From Palaemon carinicauda (lineage: Eukaryota; Arthropoda; Malacostraca; Decapoda; Palaemonidae), in assembly GCF_036898095.1 (NCBI RefSeq), contig NC_090766.1, positions 38,447,471-38,511,470 on the forward strand: a stretch of 64,000 nucleotides of DNA, written 5' to 3'. The notes beneath the pieces were generated by a model, which saw only the letters and a program-made list of their open reading frames with translations, was not told where the DNA came from and made no database searches. A program made the translations under genes and the position numbers. The stretch's first letter is position 1; each line of letters opens with the position of its first letter. Below, one piece after another: positions 34,593 through 47,482 of this stretch.

Positions 34593-36879
34593 TGTTTTAT
34601 TGACAGGGATTAAATATGAACTCTTTTTAAGTTTGCCGTGAGACTAATTTTCGGGATTTGCTGTCATATACGGTACCACTGCTTAAAATGATAAGAGTAG
34701 ATATAAGTGGGTCTTGGGGTCGCCTTCAATAATCTCTTCATATCCCAGATGAAGGGAAGTAACAACCAAATATAATTAGAATATAGTTCCTTCTTTTATT
34801 TAGAAGTAAGAGTGATTTTATTCAACTTTAAATTGGATGTGTGTAGGAAAGGAAGTGGAATAAGTTTTCTTTTGAGTGTACATAAGTGGAAAGCATCTTG
34901 CAAGGTACTCTATAGATTAGGAAATTACCTTAAAATCATCAGGAACAATTTAAAACATTGGCTTCAAATACTAAAAATAATCTGAGACAAACCACATCAA
35001 CAGTGAATTTTTATTGTTTATATAAAGCATTTTAAATCCCTTTAATGATAGTCTTTGTTTTCAAGGAATAAGTTTTTAATTTTGTTTTCAAGGAATAAGT
35101 TTTCCATTGCGTCTGTGTGTTACTATTGAAGACCTCTTTGTGATGTCTCTTCATTGTTACAGACATTATATTAAAACTTAGCATCCAACACACAATTTGT
35201 ATGTTAAATGATGATTTTTGCCTTGCAAGAAATATACGGTATAGTATACTCTTGGCAGTTTATTGAGTTAACAAAGTAGTGTTTGGTTATTGTTTGATGA
35301 AAGGTACTTCCAACATGCATGAAGATTTGATGGCGCAGAAATGTCATGTTTCTGTTGTATCTTTGTGAAATTTTAGTAAAATATCTGGTTTGTCTAAAAA
35401 TTTTTTTTTGCAGAAGTAAATGGTGTATACTGTATATTTGAATATACTGTTCAGTCACTTTTTATGGTGTAAAAAAATTAGCACAGTTTGGGTATACTGC
35501 ACCTGAAATAAAGGTTAAGCTATGCACCAAAGTTTGTTTTTGTGGGTATGTGACTTGCAGTACTGTACTATATTAGTTTGAAGTAATAGAGATAACACTG
35601 GTTGGAAAGTTGTGTATGAATTTTCTAACAAGTATTGTAACTCGTAGAAAGTTGTAAGACTTTTCCCCCAGTCTATAATGTCTGAAGATTTTTTTTCTTA
35701 CGTGAAGTGTGTGTGTGTTTTCTGGATACCTGTCATTTACTGTAAGTTGTAGTAGAAATGACAGATTCATTTGCATTCTCAAGTATTTATGATTTCTTTT
35801 GTTTGCAGATAACCAAATATACTGTATCTCAATTGATATCAATACAAGTATGTGGTATGAGTATTAACTTCTATTTTTAGTATTTTCAGTTCATAATTTA
35901 AGTGCCTTTATTATGTTTTTTAATTTTTTCTAAATTTATTTGGTTAGTATTCAGTACAAAAAAGAATAAGAAAGTTGTGTGGTCGGAGGACATGGAAGAT
36001 TTGAGCGTTTGAAAAGTTCAGTTGTCATCGAGGTATCTGTTAGCTGAGAGGTTATCAAAGAATTGGGCAATTTTTTTTTTCTGTTGCACAGATCTCTGCT
36101 GTTAGGCATTTTATTTACCGTCCAGTAAATCTCTCATCCTGCCAGCTTTGCTTTGAATAAACTTGTTCCAGTTCTTATTCAATGACCCTTTAGTTCTTAA
36201 CTAGTGTACACTACCCATCAAAAATGACTGCTAAATATTTAGATAGATATGCGCATACACACATTCAACTCCCACCCCTCCCCCCTGGGAATTTGTGGGA
36301 GAGTGTAGTTTCCAATGTACCTTTCAGGGTACCCCCTCCAACCAGGGTATGACTAGTCTCTTCCCCTACCCACTCAGTGGGACAGGAAAGAAATATATTT
36401 AATTATATTGCTAGACACCTTTTCTTCATTGTACAGTACTGTATAGGAATGGACTGTCAAACCATCCTCCTATACTTTATTTAATCTCCATGAGAGTAGA
36501 AATATAACTTAATTGACTTTTGGAACCACTGTGATATTCTAATGATCTAAGTAGACATAAGTATTAGTAATAATAATCACAAATATTTTAATAATAGCAT
36601 TAAATGCATTAGTAACGTAAGATGTCCAAGGTATTTTCCTGGAGTTTCTCAACACCAGAATTCAAATTCTATTTACACTTGAGATTTATTAGTAGTTCCT
36701 TATCTTATCAAACATTTTGGCAGTCTGGGCCTCTGATGAGTAACAAAGATCAAGTAGTACTGTACTGTTCTGTTTAGTGTACACTTTTGAATTCAAAATT
36801 TTAAATGGTTCAACTATTAATTCTGAAAAACTCTAGACTAAGTAAAACTGCAGTTTTCATTTTATCATTTGATTTAAGA

Positions 36880-37100
36880 GCTTCATCTGCTGTTATTCCA
36901 TCTGACGGGGTGGACTGTTGACATTATTTAGGGAATTTTGTAGCTTCACTCCACCCCTTAGCTGTGGCTAGTTTTCCCTCGTCTTGACTTCCACTCCCGC
37001 TGCCTTTTCACCCTCCCTACTTTTCGAACTCCTAACTCTCATTTGTGTACCTCGCTGCTGAATAGCCTTCCGGACACCAGCTCATAGCCATATAAGCCCA
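36880..37100 (-). repeat. Decayed SINE-like dispersed repeat
   Basis: It is related to 32390-32640 through TGTACCTCGCTGCTGAATAG. It ends near AAATTTTATAAATTC, resembling the flank of a possible third copy at 40110-40320 (GGCCTAAATTC). Confidence 0.4.
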
Positions 37101-37383
37101 AATTTTATAAATTCAATCTTTTTAGGAAAAGGCATAATTTCTTAAAATGGTTGCTTAGCAAAGCCTGACTACTATTTGTAAGGAATTATGTATAGTCTTT
37201 ATTTAAGAAAAGTTTACGAGGTTTCTGTACAGCCATCTTGCAAATAAGGTATATGAGAATTTCTGAAACATGCATTGTGTGAGTGTTTTACTTTGGTTTA
37301 TACTCATAATTTTTTTCATTATGCTTTCATTCCAGCCCAGCTACTATGAAAACTAGTAAGAGACTAAATTGAAGTGTAAAATA

Positions 37384-37658
37384 ACTATGAAAATAGTTAG
37401 TTCCAGTAGGAATGCATTCTATGAAAAGTCAGTCCTAGTAGGAATACTTGAAATATTCATTCCCAGTAGGAATACTTGTGAAAATTTAGTTCTAGTAGGG
37501 ATATTTATAAAGATTCTGTCCTAGTAGGAACACTTATAAAAATTCAATCCCAGTAGGAATACATGAATTTTTGGTCCTAGTAGGAATACTTATGGAAATT
37601 CTATCCTAGTAGGAATACTTATGAAAATTTAGTCCCAGTAGGAATACATATGAAAATG
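37384..37658 (+). repeat. Minisatellite: about 9 units of about 30 bases
   Basis: The unit is approximately TCCTAGTAGGAATACTTATG plus AAAATT and a short tail. AGTAGG recurs nine times with substitutions. No protein is encoded. Confidence 0.85.
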
Positions 37659-39070
37659 GTATATATGTACCCAGTGTACTACAAGATGGTGTCGGTTGAA
37701 GTATGGAGAAATTGCTAGTTGTAACAGTTGGAAAAACATTGGTAGTGGTAAGGCAAATTAAAATGAATAAATTAGATATCTAATTAGTGGTATGACAGTG
37801 TAAGAAGAGATAATTAGTCTTGTTAGCAGTATTTATAGTATGGATATTTATGCAGTTATGAAGAAAGGCAGTAAATATTTTGTTAATTTCTTGTGTAGGA
37901 TATTCAAAATGATGTACATAGCAAAGTACTGTTATTTTATAGCTTTGATGCAAACTAGTTATGCGATTGATTTTGTTGAGGTCTTTGTATCATATTCCTC
38001 GAGTTATTTTCTTATAGTAGTTATTTATGTTACTCCTGTTGTTTTGGATAGGTTAGATTTCAAATATTACAGGGTTAACCACCAACTTCACTTGCGTTAT
38101 GTTTATAATATGCATTTTTTCTTATTGTAAATGTTTTAAAACAGTTTAATGTTAAGTAAAATAATTGTAAGCAAAGGCCAGTATTCAAACAGACTAAACA
38201 TTCCGGATATTTGGAGTAAACATATTAGCTGCAAGATAAAGAAATCAGGGTAAATGAAAGATTTGTTTATGCCCACAAACACTTTTGTAAGCTTTTAGAA
38301 TCTTTCATGTCCTGACACTTTTATATATCATATAAGTTTAATTTAAGGCAAGGAAGTTTATGACAACAGATTGGCCACCTAAACTTTTTTTAAAAAGGTT
38401 TAGGTCGAAAGTGCAGAACTTGAATTTTGCTAAAAGTCCTTCAGAATTTGGACCTTAAAAATCCTTACGTCCAACAGATTAATTTTATATCGATAATTTT
38501 GTCAGGTCACAATATTAAGATATGCTGGGTCTCTACTCATGTCATTAAGGAAAGGAAGATGCTGAAATTACAGCCAAAGCTGTAATTACCCTGACTAAAT
38601 TTAATACTGTATAGTATAGTCTTCCCAATGCTCTCGGTGGTTTTGTACTACTGTATCTCTAAAACCTATCATGTTTGATAAATTAGAGGCTGGGGTATGA
38701 AAAGCCTCATGAGTAATTAAAATTAAAGTTCACTCATAACCTTGTTATTCATACTGATCTGGTCTACTGATATTTAAAGAATAACGCACAACTTATAATT
38801 AAATGTCAAATGTAATAGTCCAGTTTTCAATTAGAAATTAATATAAAATCTGGGAAATCTGTCAAATTTTGTTGGCATTATCTTCATTGTATCAAAGATT
38901 TCCTTGGGGACATTCCTATTAAAGTCAAGAATGTAAACTTGGTTATCTAAATAAACTAATATATGTGTACTAGGCTATACAGTAGCTTGAAACTATTTTT
39001 CATAAGCAACACTGATTTAGTTGATATATTAATCTCAGCTGGTGTAGTTTGTTATGTTTATGGTTCTGTT

Positions 39071-39103
39071 GGAATTCCCAAATATGCTTTATTTGGAAAT
39101 TCC
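39071..39103. other. Short near-perfect hairpin
   Basis: The 14-base arms GGAATTCCCAAATA and TATTTGGAAATTCC differ at one position and are separated by about five bases. Pairing extends weakly outward. The loop is too small for a typical microRNA precursor. Confidence 0.5.
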
Positions 39104-40109
39104 ACCGAAACTTTATGCACCAAAGTACCCAACCAATATTTCTATAGTCCATCTGGATGCCTAAGAAGGAAATAATAATATTGGTTATATATGCAGGGTT
39201 GTAGTTTATCATAGAAATCTTCTGACTTCTACACCCTGTCAGGAAATGAAAGGCAATCTTTCATGGATTACAGATAGCACAATTTGTTGTATGCTTATTT
39301 ATTCAGTTGCCATACTGATTGTCTCCGAGTTTTGACGCTGGTTACAGTCATGGTGATCAGGATAGAATTCTTTGAGGTGGTCCTCAAGATTATATTTTGT
39401 GTAAAGGAATGTTAGAGGTCTTTCAATATCATATTCAAATTTTGAGTAGAAGGAAGAGAGGAAGGCTAAGAAAGAGATAGTGTGATTGTGTAGGGAGAAT
39501 TTGTATTTGCTATGGAAAAAAAGATATCTATCGAGATGACTCATTCATAATGGTGACCCCATATAGAAATAAGTTAAAGCCGAGATGAAGATTCAAGTGT
39601 ATCTTTTCTTATTAGTAAAAGGTTTGTTGATCCTGTTAATCCTCTTCTTTCTCACCATTCTGCCTTAAGCTTCTTAATAGTCTTTTAACGAATGACACTT
39701 TTTAGGCAAATCTTAAATATTAACTGAATTTTCAATCAACTTCAACTATTCCAGTCATCTCCCATTTAATAGTTCTGTTAACCTGAATATCATCAAGATA
39801 ACTGTGGGCAAATTGCATGATAATTTTGCTCCATCTATTGTGCAACTTTATGGAATAGAATTACAATGCATTTGGTATTGTTATTTTATTCTTGAATGTA
39901 GTCTAATAGTGATTCATAACCATTCAACTCAACCATCCCATTGACCATTTAAATCTAATTCAAATATTTATATTTCATCTTGATAAAGATTCCAGTGTAA
40001 TGTAAGGAGATTCTTGAGGATTAAACTTGTTTTCAGTTGCCTTTGCCTTGAAAGCTGTTTTGTGTATGTTGAAAATTTATAGTAATTTTGAATTCTGTTG
40101 AAAGTTGCG

Positions 40110-40320
40110 GATCAAGACTACCCTTCCCCCTCTCCCATAGTGGGTAATAATTATTAAGAGGATTTTGCAGCATCCCTTACTCTTTTAATTGCCCTCTAAT
40201 TTACCTATTCAGCTTCCATTCTTCCAGCTTCTCTTGACTTACATACTACAAATGTTGTGGTTTTCTCTCTGTTGCATATGGGCACCAAATGTCCTCTCAG
40301 TCCAAAGCCTTCTGGCCTAA
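40110..40320 (-). repeat. Possible third SINE-like relic
   Basis: Pyrimidine-rich sequence ends with GGCCTAAATTC. The similarity to the copies at 32.4 and 36.9 kb is weak. Confidence 0.25.
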
Positions 40321-41137
40321 ATTCATAAATCATATCAAATCTAACCTCTCATTACCTTTAGTGAACTATGTGGTTTCTCCTAATGTACCTTTGCACCACA
40401 GTGCTGGGGCTTGTTCCTATATTGGGCCACGCCTCCACCGGTTCCCAAAAATGGAGAGATCTTATAAGAATGCAAGTTATCTTAGCCTGTTTTTTTTATT
40501 GTTCCACCATGGTTCTTCATCCTCCTTTCTAAGCAGGCATACAGTGATGGTTTGTATTAATGAAACTTAAAATTAGTGTTCATACTTCATTTTGGTAGTT
40601 AAGTATTCTATTTCTTGCAATATAAAATGTTTCATCCGTGTTGTTCATTTATTCTTATGGGTTGTTTTGGTTTCATCCATCTATGAAAGATATACGGTAA
40701 TTGATTTTAGATTTAAGTAATATGTAGTTCGTTTATCCTTATGGGCTGTTATGGTTAGTAAAAGGGTATTTTTTTTAGTAAGGTAAGCTTTGTTTGTACC
40801 GACAGTTCTATGGTAGAAAATCAATGGTAGTCATTCCGAACATGTTTACACTGTTGTCATGAGTAATCTCTATATTTTAAGGACAATCTGAGCCTTGAAT
40901 GTTTAGAACTGTTTATTATCGGGTTCCAAATATCATGTGATAGATTTAGATAAAAGGTAGAAGAAGGGTCAGGTGGTTCTTTTTCATTTGATTACTCTAG
41001 TATGTGGGGAAATAATCTTAGAATGAGTACCGGGTAGTTAAAATTATTTCAAAATGTAGAAAGTAACATAGAATTTATTGATTGATCTTATTATTTACAG
41101 CATTTGTAAATTGTTTTACGTAAGATTATTCAAGTAC

Positions 41138-41446
41138 AGAAAGTCCTCAACTTACAACTTAATAGGTTCCAAGAAGCTGGTTAAAAATCGAATTGCTCGC
41201 AAGTCGAATTTTGTTAAATTTTTGCTCAGGGTAGGCTTCACGTAACTTAATGCCTACGATTTTCAGTCACAAAAGTCAACTAATAGTCACATTTCATATT
41301 GCAAATGTCATCTTGCTTATTGCAATAAAATATGTAATAGTGTTTTTTTTTTACAGTACAGTATTTAATTATAAACTTTTGATACATCTGAGATTTATGA
41401 TTTTAATAGAATATGTATCTCTGAATGTTCAAGTTGAGGACCTTCT
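41138..41446. mobile_element. MITE-like element with terminal inverted repeats
   Basis: The left terminus AGAAAGTCCTCAACTTA (41138-41154) and the complement of 41430-41446 (AGAAGGTCCTCAACTTG) agree at 15 of 17 positions. The interior is AT-rich and non-coding, about 309 bases in total. No clear target duplication is seen, so the class is unknown. Confidence 0.5.
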
Positions 41447-41632
41447 TACACTCAAAAATAAGTCAGAAAAGTCCACAGATTGCATTGATAGAAGCTCTTG
41501 AATTTATGATTCAGTGTGCTACATAAGTTTTCATTTATCTTTTAATAATTTATTTGAATAATTGCAATTGCTTGATGAACTTATCATTATGCAAAGTAGA
41601 TAGAAAACAATTTTTCGTTTCTTTTTATTTAG

Positions 41633-41701
41633 GATGGATTTGCTGCCCCAGAGGACGTCGAAGATGTGCCGCCCCCACCAGAGGAGGAGGAGGAGTATTA
41701 A
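41633..41701 (+). CDS. Eb1: EB1 last coding exon: acidic tail ending EEY
   Basis: Twenty-two codons (DGFAAPEDVEDVPPPP, a run of Glu, then Tyr) are followed by TAA 41699-41701. The acidic C-terminal EEY is the motif that CAP-Gly proteins recognise in EB1. The exon joins in phase 0 to 29600, giving about 174 residues encoded within the window. Confidence 0.95.
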   Translation, partial: DGFAAPEDVEDVPPPPEEEEEY

Positions 41702-44700
41702 TTCAAATTAAACGTTAACTTTTGCTCGCACACGTATGGTGGGCAAGGACCACATAGTCCAAAATTACGCTAACATAAAAAAAAAATATTCCTTGGAAAT
41801 AAACTGCTATAGTTGATTTCAAGTTTTTTCTGCTTAACACATATAAAAGATATGAACATTGTACTTGAAAAGGAAGAGAGAGAAAATATAACGCTTAAAA
41901 CTTACATTCTTTTAATTCTATAATGAAGATATGAACAATAAGGTTTTATGTTTCTAGTGCTCATTTGAAAGTTTAAACTTAAATTAGCTTTAAAGTGATA
42001 CCAAATTAATTGAAATTGCATCAGTAATGATTGTACGATGATAATCTGTGTTTTGAGATTTAAGCTGTCAAAGTTGGCCAAAAGGTGTGAGCAGAACTTT
42101 AAAAAGACACAGGGAGAATAAAGGAGCCCCTTTTGGAACCTTCTATTCTTTAACTTTCTTTCAATAATTTAATCATCAGTTTACGCAAGTTTCGAGACTT
42201 TCTAATACTTACGCAACCCCAAAACAGACTTAAGTTGTGCATGGCAGTAATTGACGAAATGGAACGGATGTCAACTCTAAAGTAGACGGGTTTACGGTGA
42301 CACTTTGTTCATGGGTCCTTCCCTTTAGAGACATGCCCTCCTCACTATGCAGCGAGGTGCTTATCAAGTCTAGGCACAGTGAACAAAATTATGCAAAGAT
42401 GAGAATTTTTGAAAATAGTTTGGAAATTGGTGATAAATCAAAGGAAATATCTCAAAGAGGGAGCTGTGCAATTTTATTCTCCTAGTGAGCTACGAAGGGA
42501 TAAGGTATTGAGGTGGAAGGACAAGCTAAAACAGTGGAAGTTGCCAGATGAGTGAGAATTTCAGTCTGAATAAGTTAGAAAAATAGAAATACTAAAATTT
42601 AGCAAAACTATTCATGGTTTCACTATGTAGGAGATGCTAGACTGCTGTTTGTAAACTACCAACTAAACATAATAATGCAAATTTACTCATGAAACTTGCT
42701 GTTGATGTTGCCAGTATATAAGGCTTCATTTTCCAACAGTTCTAAATTTTATTAGGTGTTCAATTTTTCATCAAATTTTGGGCTAAGTGGTCCTTAATCT
42801 TAAGTTTTGAATGTCGTTCCCAAAGCCTCTCATTTAGGACTGTAGTGTAAAGTCTGGTCTATCTCTTGCAATCTCAAGGCTTTCACGTATTAATCCATAG
42901 ATTTAAGTTTCGTACCAGAAGAAAATCAAAAGATGATGATTTTCAGGTTGATGCCAAAACCCCTATGGCATTTTGCCCAGTAACAGGAGTCTTTAGAACG
43001 ATTAGACAGCTATAGAAAGGTAACATTACATGTCTGAAAAGAGTAGGCCTATTAAAGCTGTGTACAGTATACTGTACTATGTCTTTTGTTTACATGCTAT
43101 GAAGAGCTTATTTGTATAAAAGGAAAAAAAAAACACTAAGAAATGCTTCTCCATTCCATTTGCTTTTCTCTCGACTTCAGCAGTACTGTGCAGTTTTACA
43201 TAGAAGTAGACAACATGAAGTTGAAGTCAGGCAGCCTCCAATTACAATTAAGAGATGCAAATTCATGTGGTTCTGTTGTGACCAGTTTTCAGTTTCACAG
43301 TTCACTTTATTACCTCTGGTAGCTCAATAACCTAATTAACTAAATACTCCTGAACTTACTGGGAACCATAGCATTACAGTCCAAATAGGAAAATAAAAAT
43401 GTTTCCCATCATCCTGTTGTCCTGTACAATTGTTTATTGGATTTATATCGTTAAGTATTCCTCCACATTGAAGAAAAAGATTTGGATTATTATCAGAAAG
43501 ATCTCCAATTTTAAGTTTTGTTTGTTGTAATGTTAATAATGTATTTTGAAAAATGGGAAATTTAACCAGACATATGAACAAATTATTCCCTTTGTCTTGT
43601 TCAGTTTCTGTCTGTCTTTAACCTTAGGTTTTCCTTATCTCAAAACAATTGTGTTATACCGATGCAAGGTGTTGGTAAGGGATGCTGTGTTATTAAACAT
43701 GCAGTATATGTTAAACTCAACTACTTTTGGAAATATTTTTTTATACATGTAATTCAATTTTAACGTACTTTCTGTAGATTGTTTTATGACTGATATTTGT
43801 CCTGAATATCTTATTTTTCTAATCAGTTTTGGTTTAGTCATTACTTACTTACTTTCCAGTGTACATATCACCTGTTTCGTCATCATATTTTTCTCATTGT
43901 ATGTTGGAAAGGTAACTTCTGAAACACTGTGAGAGTTGAAAGATTCTTGACTACGGTCTGGTTAAACTACTTAATATCTCTCTCCCTCTCTCTCTCTCTC
44001 TGTCTTTTGGTTTGGACCTTCGTTTCATGTGTGTATTGTGTCCTGGTTTAGCTTTCACCTTACCAGTACTTAAGAAAAACCTACAATTGAAATATTGAAC
44101 TTCCTGATTTGCTTAGCTCTCTCCCCCATGAAATGCGTTTTACTTTATTTTTACACTGACATGACCATAGTTTTTCCTAAGATTATATGTGGGTAGCTGG
44201 TTAATGAATACCTGAAAAAGAATGTGATATTGTGCGTATTTATGTTCTGGCTGCAATAGGCCATTTTTTATAAGTAATTTTCCATGCAATGTATTTCTGA
44301 AATGATGCTATATTCTGCATAGTGTAAGTATAAAAGTACTGTACTTGAAAGTATAAGTGTTATATCTTAGCTTGTAATTAGTATTGCCTGATAGTATTTT
44401 CCTTGCATGTGTTTCTTTGTTTTGACCATTATGTCGTAGATTTTCTAATGTGGAGAATTGCCATTTTCGCATTTTTATCGTGAGATTTTATATTTTCTGG
44501 GATAATGTAAAAAAAAAAAAGTTGACATTTATAATGAACCTAACAATAATCTCAAGTTGAAGTTAACATCAGTATTTAGGTGACTTATCTGTACTGTACT
44601 ATGCTTCATAGCTTCTTGTGCCCCATGGAGATCTTAGGTGAACTAGCTGTTCAAAATTTTGTAACATACTTTTGTAAAGGGACTTAACCATATCTTTCTT

Positions 44701-45692
44701 TGCCAATACATGCCTTATGTCAACAGCAGTAAACTCAGAGGTACCTATAGAATTTATCATACATTGTCAATAAAGTATTTTTGAAAGAAATTTCTATTCT
44801 TCAAGCAGGTGTTATGATATAACTGCAGAAGTTTATAAATTTCACCGCTCAGATACATTCAACTTAATCGTACTATATGGTTATCAGGGTTTGAGATATT
44901 TCAGGCACCTTTGAGATTCATGGAACATTTTGTTTACAAAAATTAGTTTTCACATTTTAAGTATCATGAGATTTGTAATAACCAAGGCAAGGGGAAGGTA
45001 TAGACACACCCACTTTTGTAGAATGTTCTTCCTTTACTTTCACACTTTTCCCGAAGTGAAGGAAAATAGCAAGCCAACTACTGTATCATACTAAGTTTTA
45101 TATAGAGTTCTATTTGCATAAAGTTATATTTGAAAAAGATGGAGTAGTAACTGTTTTTAAAGAAGGTTAAAGGTTGACCATGATAAGTAATACTTGCAGT
45201 GATGCCTTACAAATATATATATCTATAACACATCAGCAGAGTTGTTCAATTAAATAGACTTCTTATTTACTATGGAATGTGACATGCTACGTGATTGGTG
45301 AAGTTCTCAGAAGCTTGATGAACCAGATGTATTCACGATGTAATTTGTTTTCCCACTCATTTTCAAAGCATTTTAAAATTTTAGCCTTTGGCCCATGCAT
45401 GACTTCAGAACTCGGAGCGTTAGGCCTTCAAAACACGCAAAGCTTATGATCCACCTTAATGTGATCCTTTAGATATGATCATCACTCCATTGTAGTAAAG
45501 CGAAATGAACATTTAAAAGCCTGTATAGATAATGCTTTCTCTGTAATTTTCCAAGTGTGTTTGGAATGAATTTTGATGTTCAGTTGAGTCTTCTGTTAAC
45601 TTCATACTTGCAGGCTGTTGCTTATAAATTGTATTTGAATAGGATGTAATACTGACAATAAAGAGTAACTTTGCAAATAAAAAAAAAAAAAA
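41702..45692 (+). other. Eb1: EB1 3' untranslated region and downstream DNA; extent uncertain
   Basis: Candidate polyadenylation signals AATAAA occur at 41798-41803, 42117-42122, 44769-44774 and 45657-45662. The last is followed by a genomic A tract (about 45678-45692). A CT-rich tract lies at about 43976-44003. No other gene is seen, and transcript data would be needed to choose the end. Confidence 0.5.
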
Positions 45693-47403
45693 TGGCACAT
45701 TACTGAAAAAAAGCTTGAAATGTTTTGCATTTGTAATTCAGAAAAAAAATATCACAGAGCAGAAGAGGTGATCCTGCCTTTTCCAGCGTGTCATGATAAA
45801 CACGAGCTTGCTTACGCAGATCATTGAAGGAAGGTCATTTCCTTGAAAATTTAGTTTTGAAGTTTATTTTGAATGTTTATCAGCAATAGGATAGTACATT
45901 TTACCACTAAAGGTTCGGTTATGTGCAGTAAACGGTTCATAATTATTATTACAAAGTTGATTTTTTCCAATAAAATATGGAAATTTTACCTCCACTTTGA
46001 TAGCCTTTCTATGGTTTGTGTTATAATGATTCAACGAGGACTGGCACTTGGTGAGTTTGATAAGATTCATAAGAATAATGATCTTAATTTTCTCAAGACA
46101 GCACTCTTGCATTTATTTATGAAGAAAAGGTCTCTGTATTTGATAGTGTGTGTAAGATTCTAACAGTTTCAGAAGAAATTTTTTTACATTTTAAAACCTA
46201 CTTGTAGTTATAAACATATTTTCAGCACCATTGTAAGCCTGCAAGCAAATAATATTGGATATGCAGTACTGGAGAGTATCGTAATTTTGTTCTGGTATAA
46301 CAAGTATTCTACACTTGAGCAAGAATGGTTAAAGCACTAGAAAAATATAAAGTACTATGTGAATAACATAGATTACTGTTTTTAAAAGGAAACTGCTTCC
46401 ACATAAGTTTTTGAGAAACTTCATTTCCAACAAATTATTTTCTACATTTCATTGTTAGCAGTACAGTATTTCCTTTTTGAGTTAAATGTTAGAAATAATT
46501 TGGTCACAAAATTACAGTAATTTTGTATTACATTATTTTGTTTTAAGAGATCTAGGAGTTCAATGAAAGTTTTTGAAAGGTATCATCCTAAGAGAAATTT
46601 CTTTCAGCGCGAATGCAAATTGCAAAAAAAAAGGTGTATTGTAGTGCAAATGATTGAATGCATTAAATTCATTTACATGAAATTTGATAAGATAGTGTAG
46701 ACAGGAGCAGTACATGTATTCATTTTGGAAACTGTGTAATGAATGAATGATATCACATTTAAAAATGAACCTAAATGTAATTAACTTGGTTTTGTATGAA
46801 ATTATTCATAGTTCATCATTTCAACAGATGAATGTTTAAAAAGGTTAAATTTCTTTCATATACTGTATTTGGTGGCTTTCATCAAGGTTGTGAAATTATC
46901 CATCTGTTAACATTTTGGAATTGTACCTGGATGAAAAAATTTCTCGGCATCAAAACATATTCTTTCCTCAGCTACGGAATTCTAAAGCAAGTTCTTAATT
47001 TGTCTTCCATAAGGTTATTTGCCATTGGTAAATAACTAATTCAGACCAAGTGGAAGCCATTGATTTCCAGTGAACAAGTTGATTAAACATATTGAAGAAA
47101 AAAAGCATTTTTGTGTTGAAAACTATTTTGTTACTATAAATTACAACTGTCGATAGATGGAAGTGTAATTTAAGTTACAAAGAACTGCTTCCCAAGGATT
47201 TTCATGAATCAAGATGGTGAGGCGTTTTGAGGAGAGCAAGTGAAAAACACGGATGAACAGTCTAGCTTGCCACCAACATTCGACGCATTGAAAAAATTCA
47301 TTTAAGGCTACTTTCATGCACAAGACTTAGAAGTTTTTGGAAAGATTAGCTATAGTTTTTTTGTAAGTAAGTGCTGGAAAACCCATTGATATTCTTATTA
47401 TTA
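45693..47403. other. AT-rich intergenic sequence; nothing recognised
   Basis: Short open frames such as 45873-46163 have no coding character. No element ends are recognised. Confidence 0.5.
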
Positions 47404-47482
47404 CTACTAGCTAAGCTACAACCCCAGTTGGAAAAGCAGGATGCTATAAGCCCAAAATTTCCAACATGGAAAATATCCTAGT
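47404..47482 (-). mobile_element. 3' end of an older non-LTR fragment, split by L2
   Basis: GCTAAGCTACAACCCCAGTT and the following bases match 27494-27540. The fragment continues beyond L2 from 50868, after the 9-base duplication TATCCTAGT. Confidence 0.55.

Larger units (their letters stand above)
29601..41632 (+). other. Eb1: Last EB1 intron, 12 kb, with decayed repeats; no gene seen
   Basis: The donor GTAAGT is at 29601 and the acceptor TTCTTTTTATTTAG ends at 41632. The AT-rich sequence contains SINE-like relics (about 32390-32640, 36880-37100 and perhaps 40110-40320), an RTE tail relic (34536-34592), a 30-base minisatellite (37384-37658), a hairpin (39071-39103) and a MITE-like element (41138-41446). 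Open frames within it lack coding character or family matches. Confidence 0.75.

Noticed and set aside
37384..37658. CRISPR-like array
   Set aside because: The units are directly adjacent and imperfect, the intervening segments are also repeats, there are no cas genes, and the DNA is animal.
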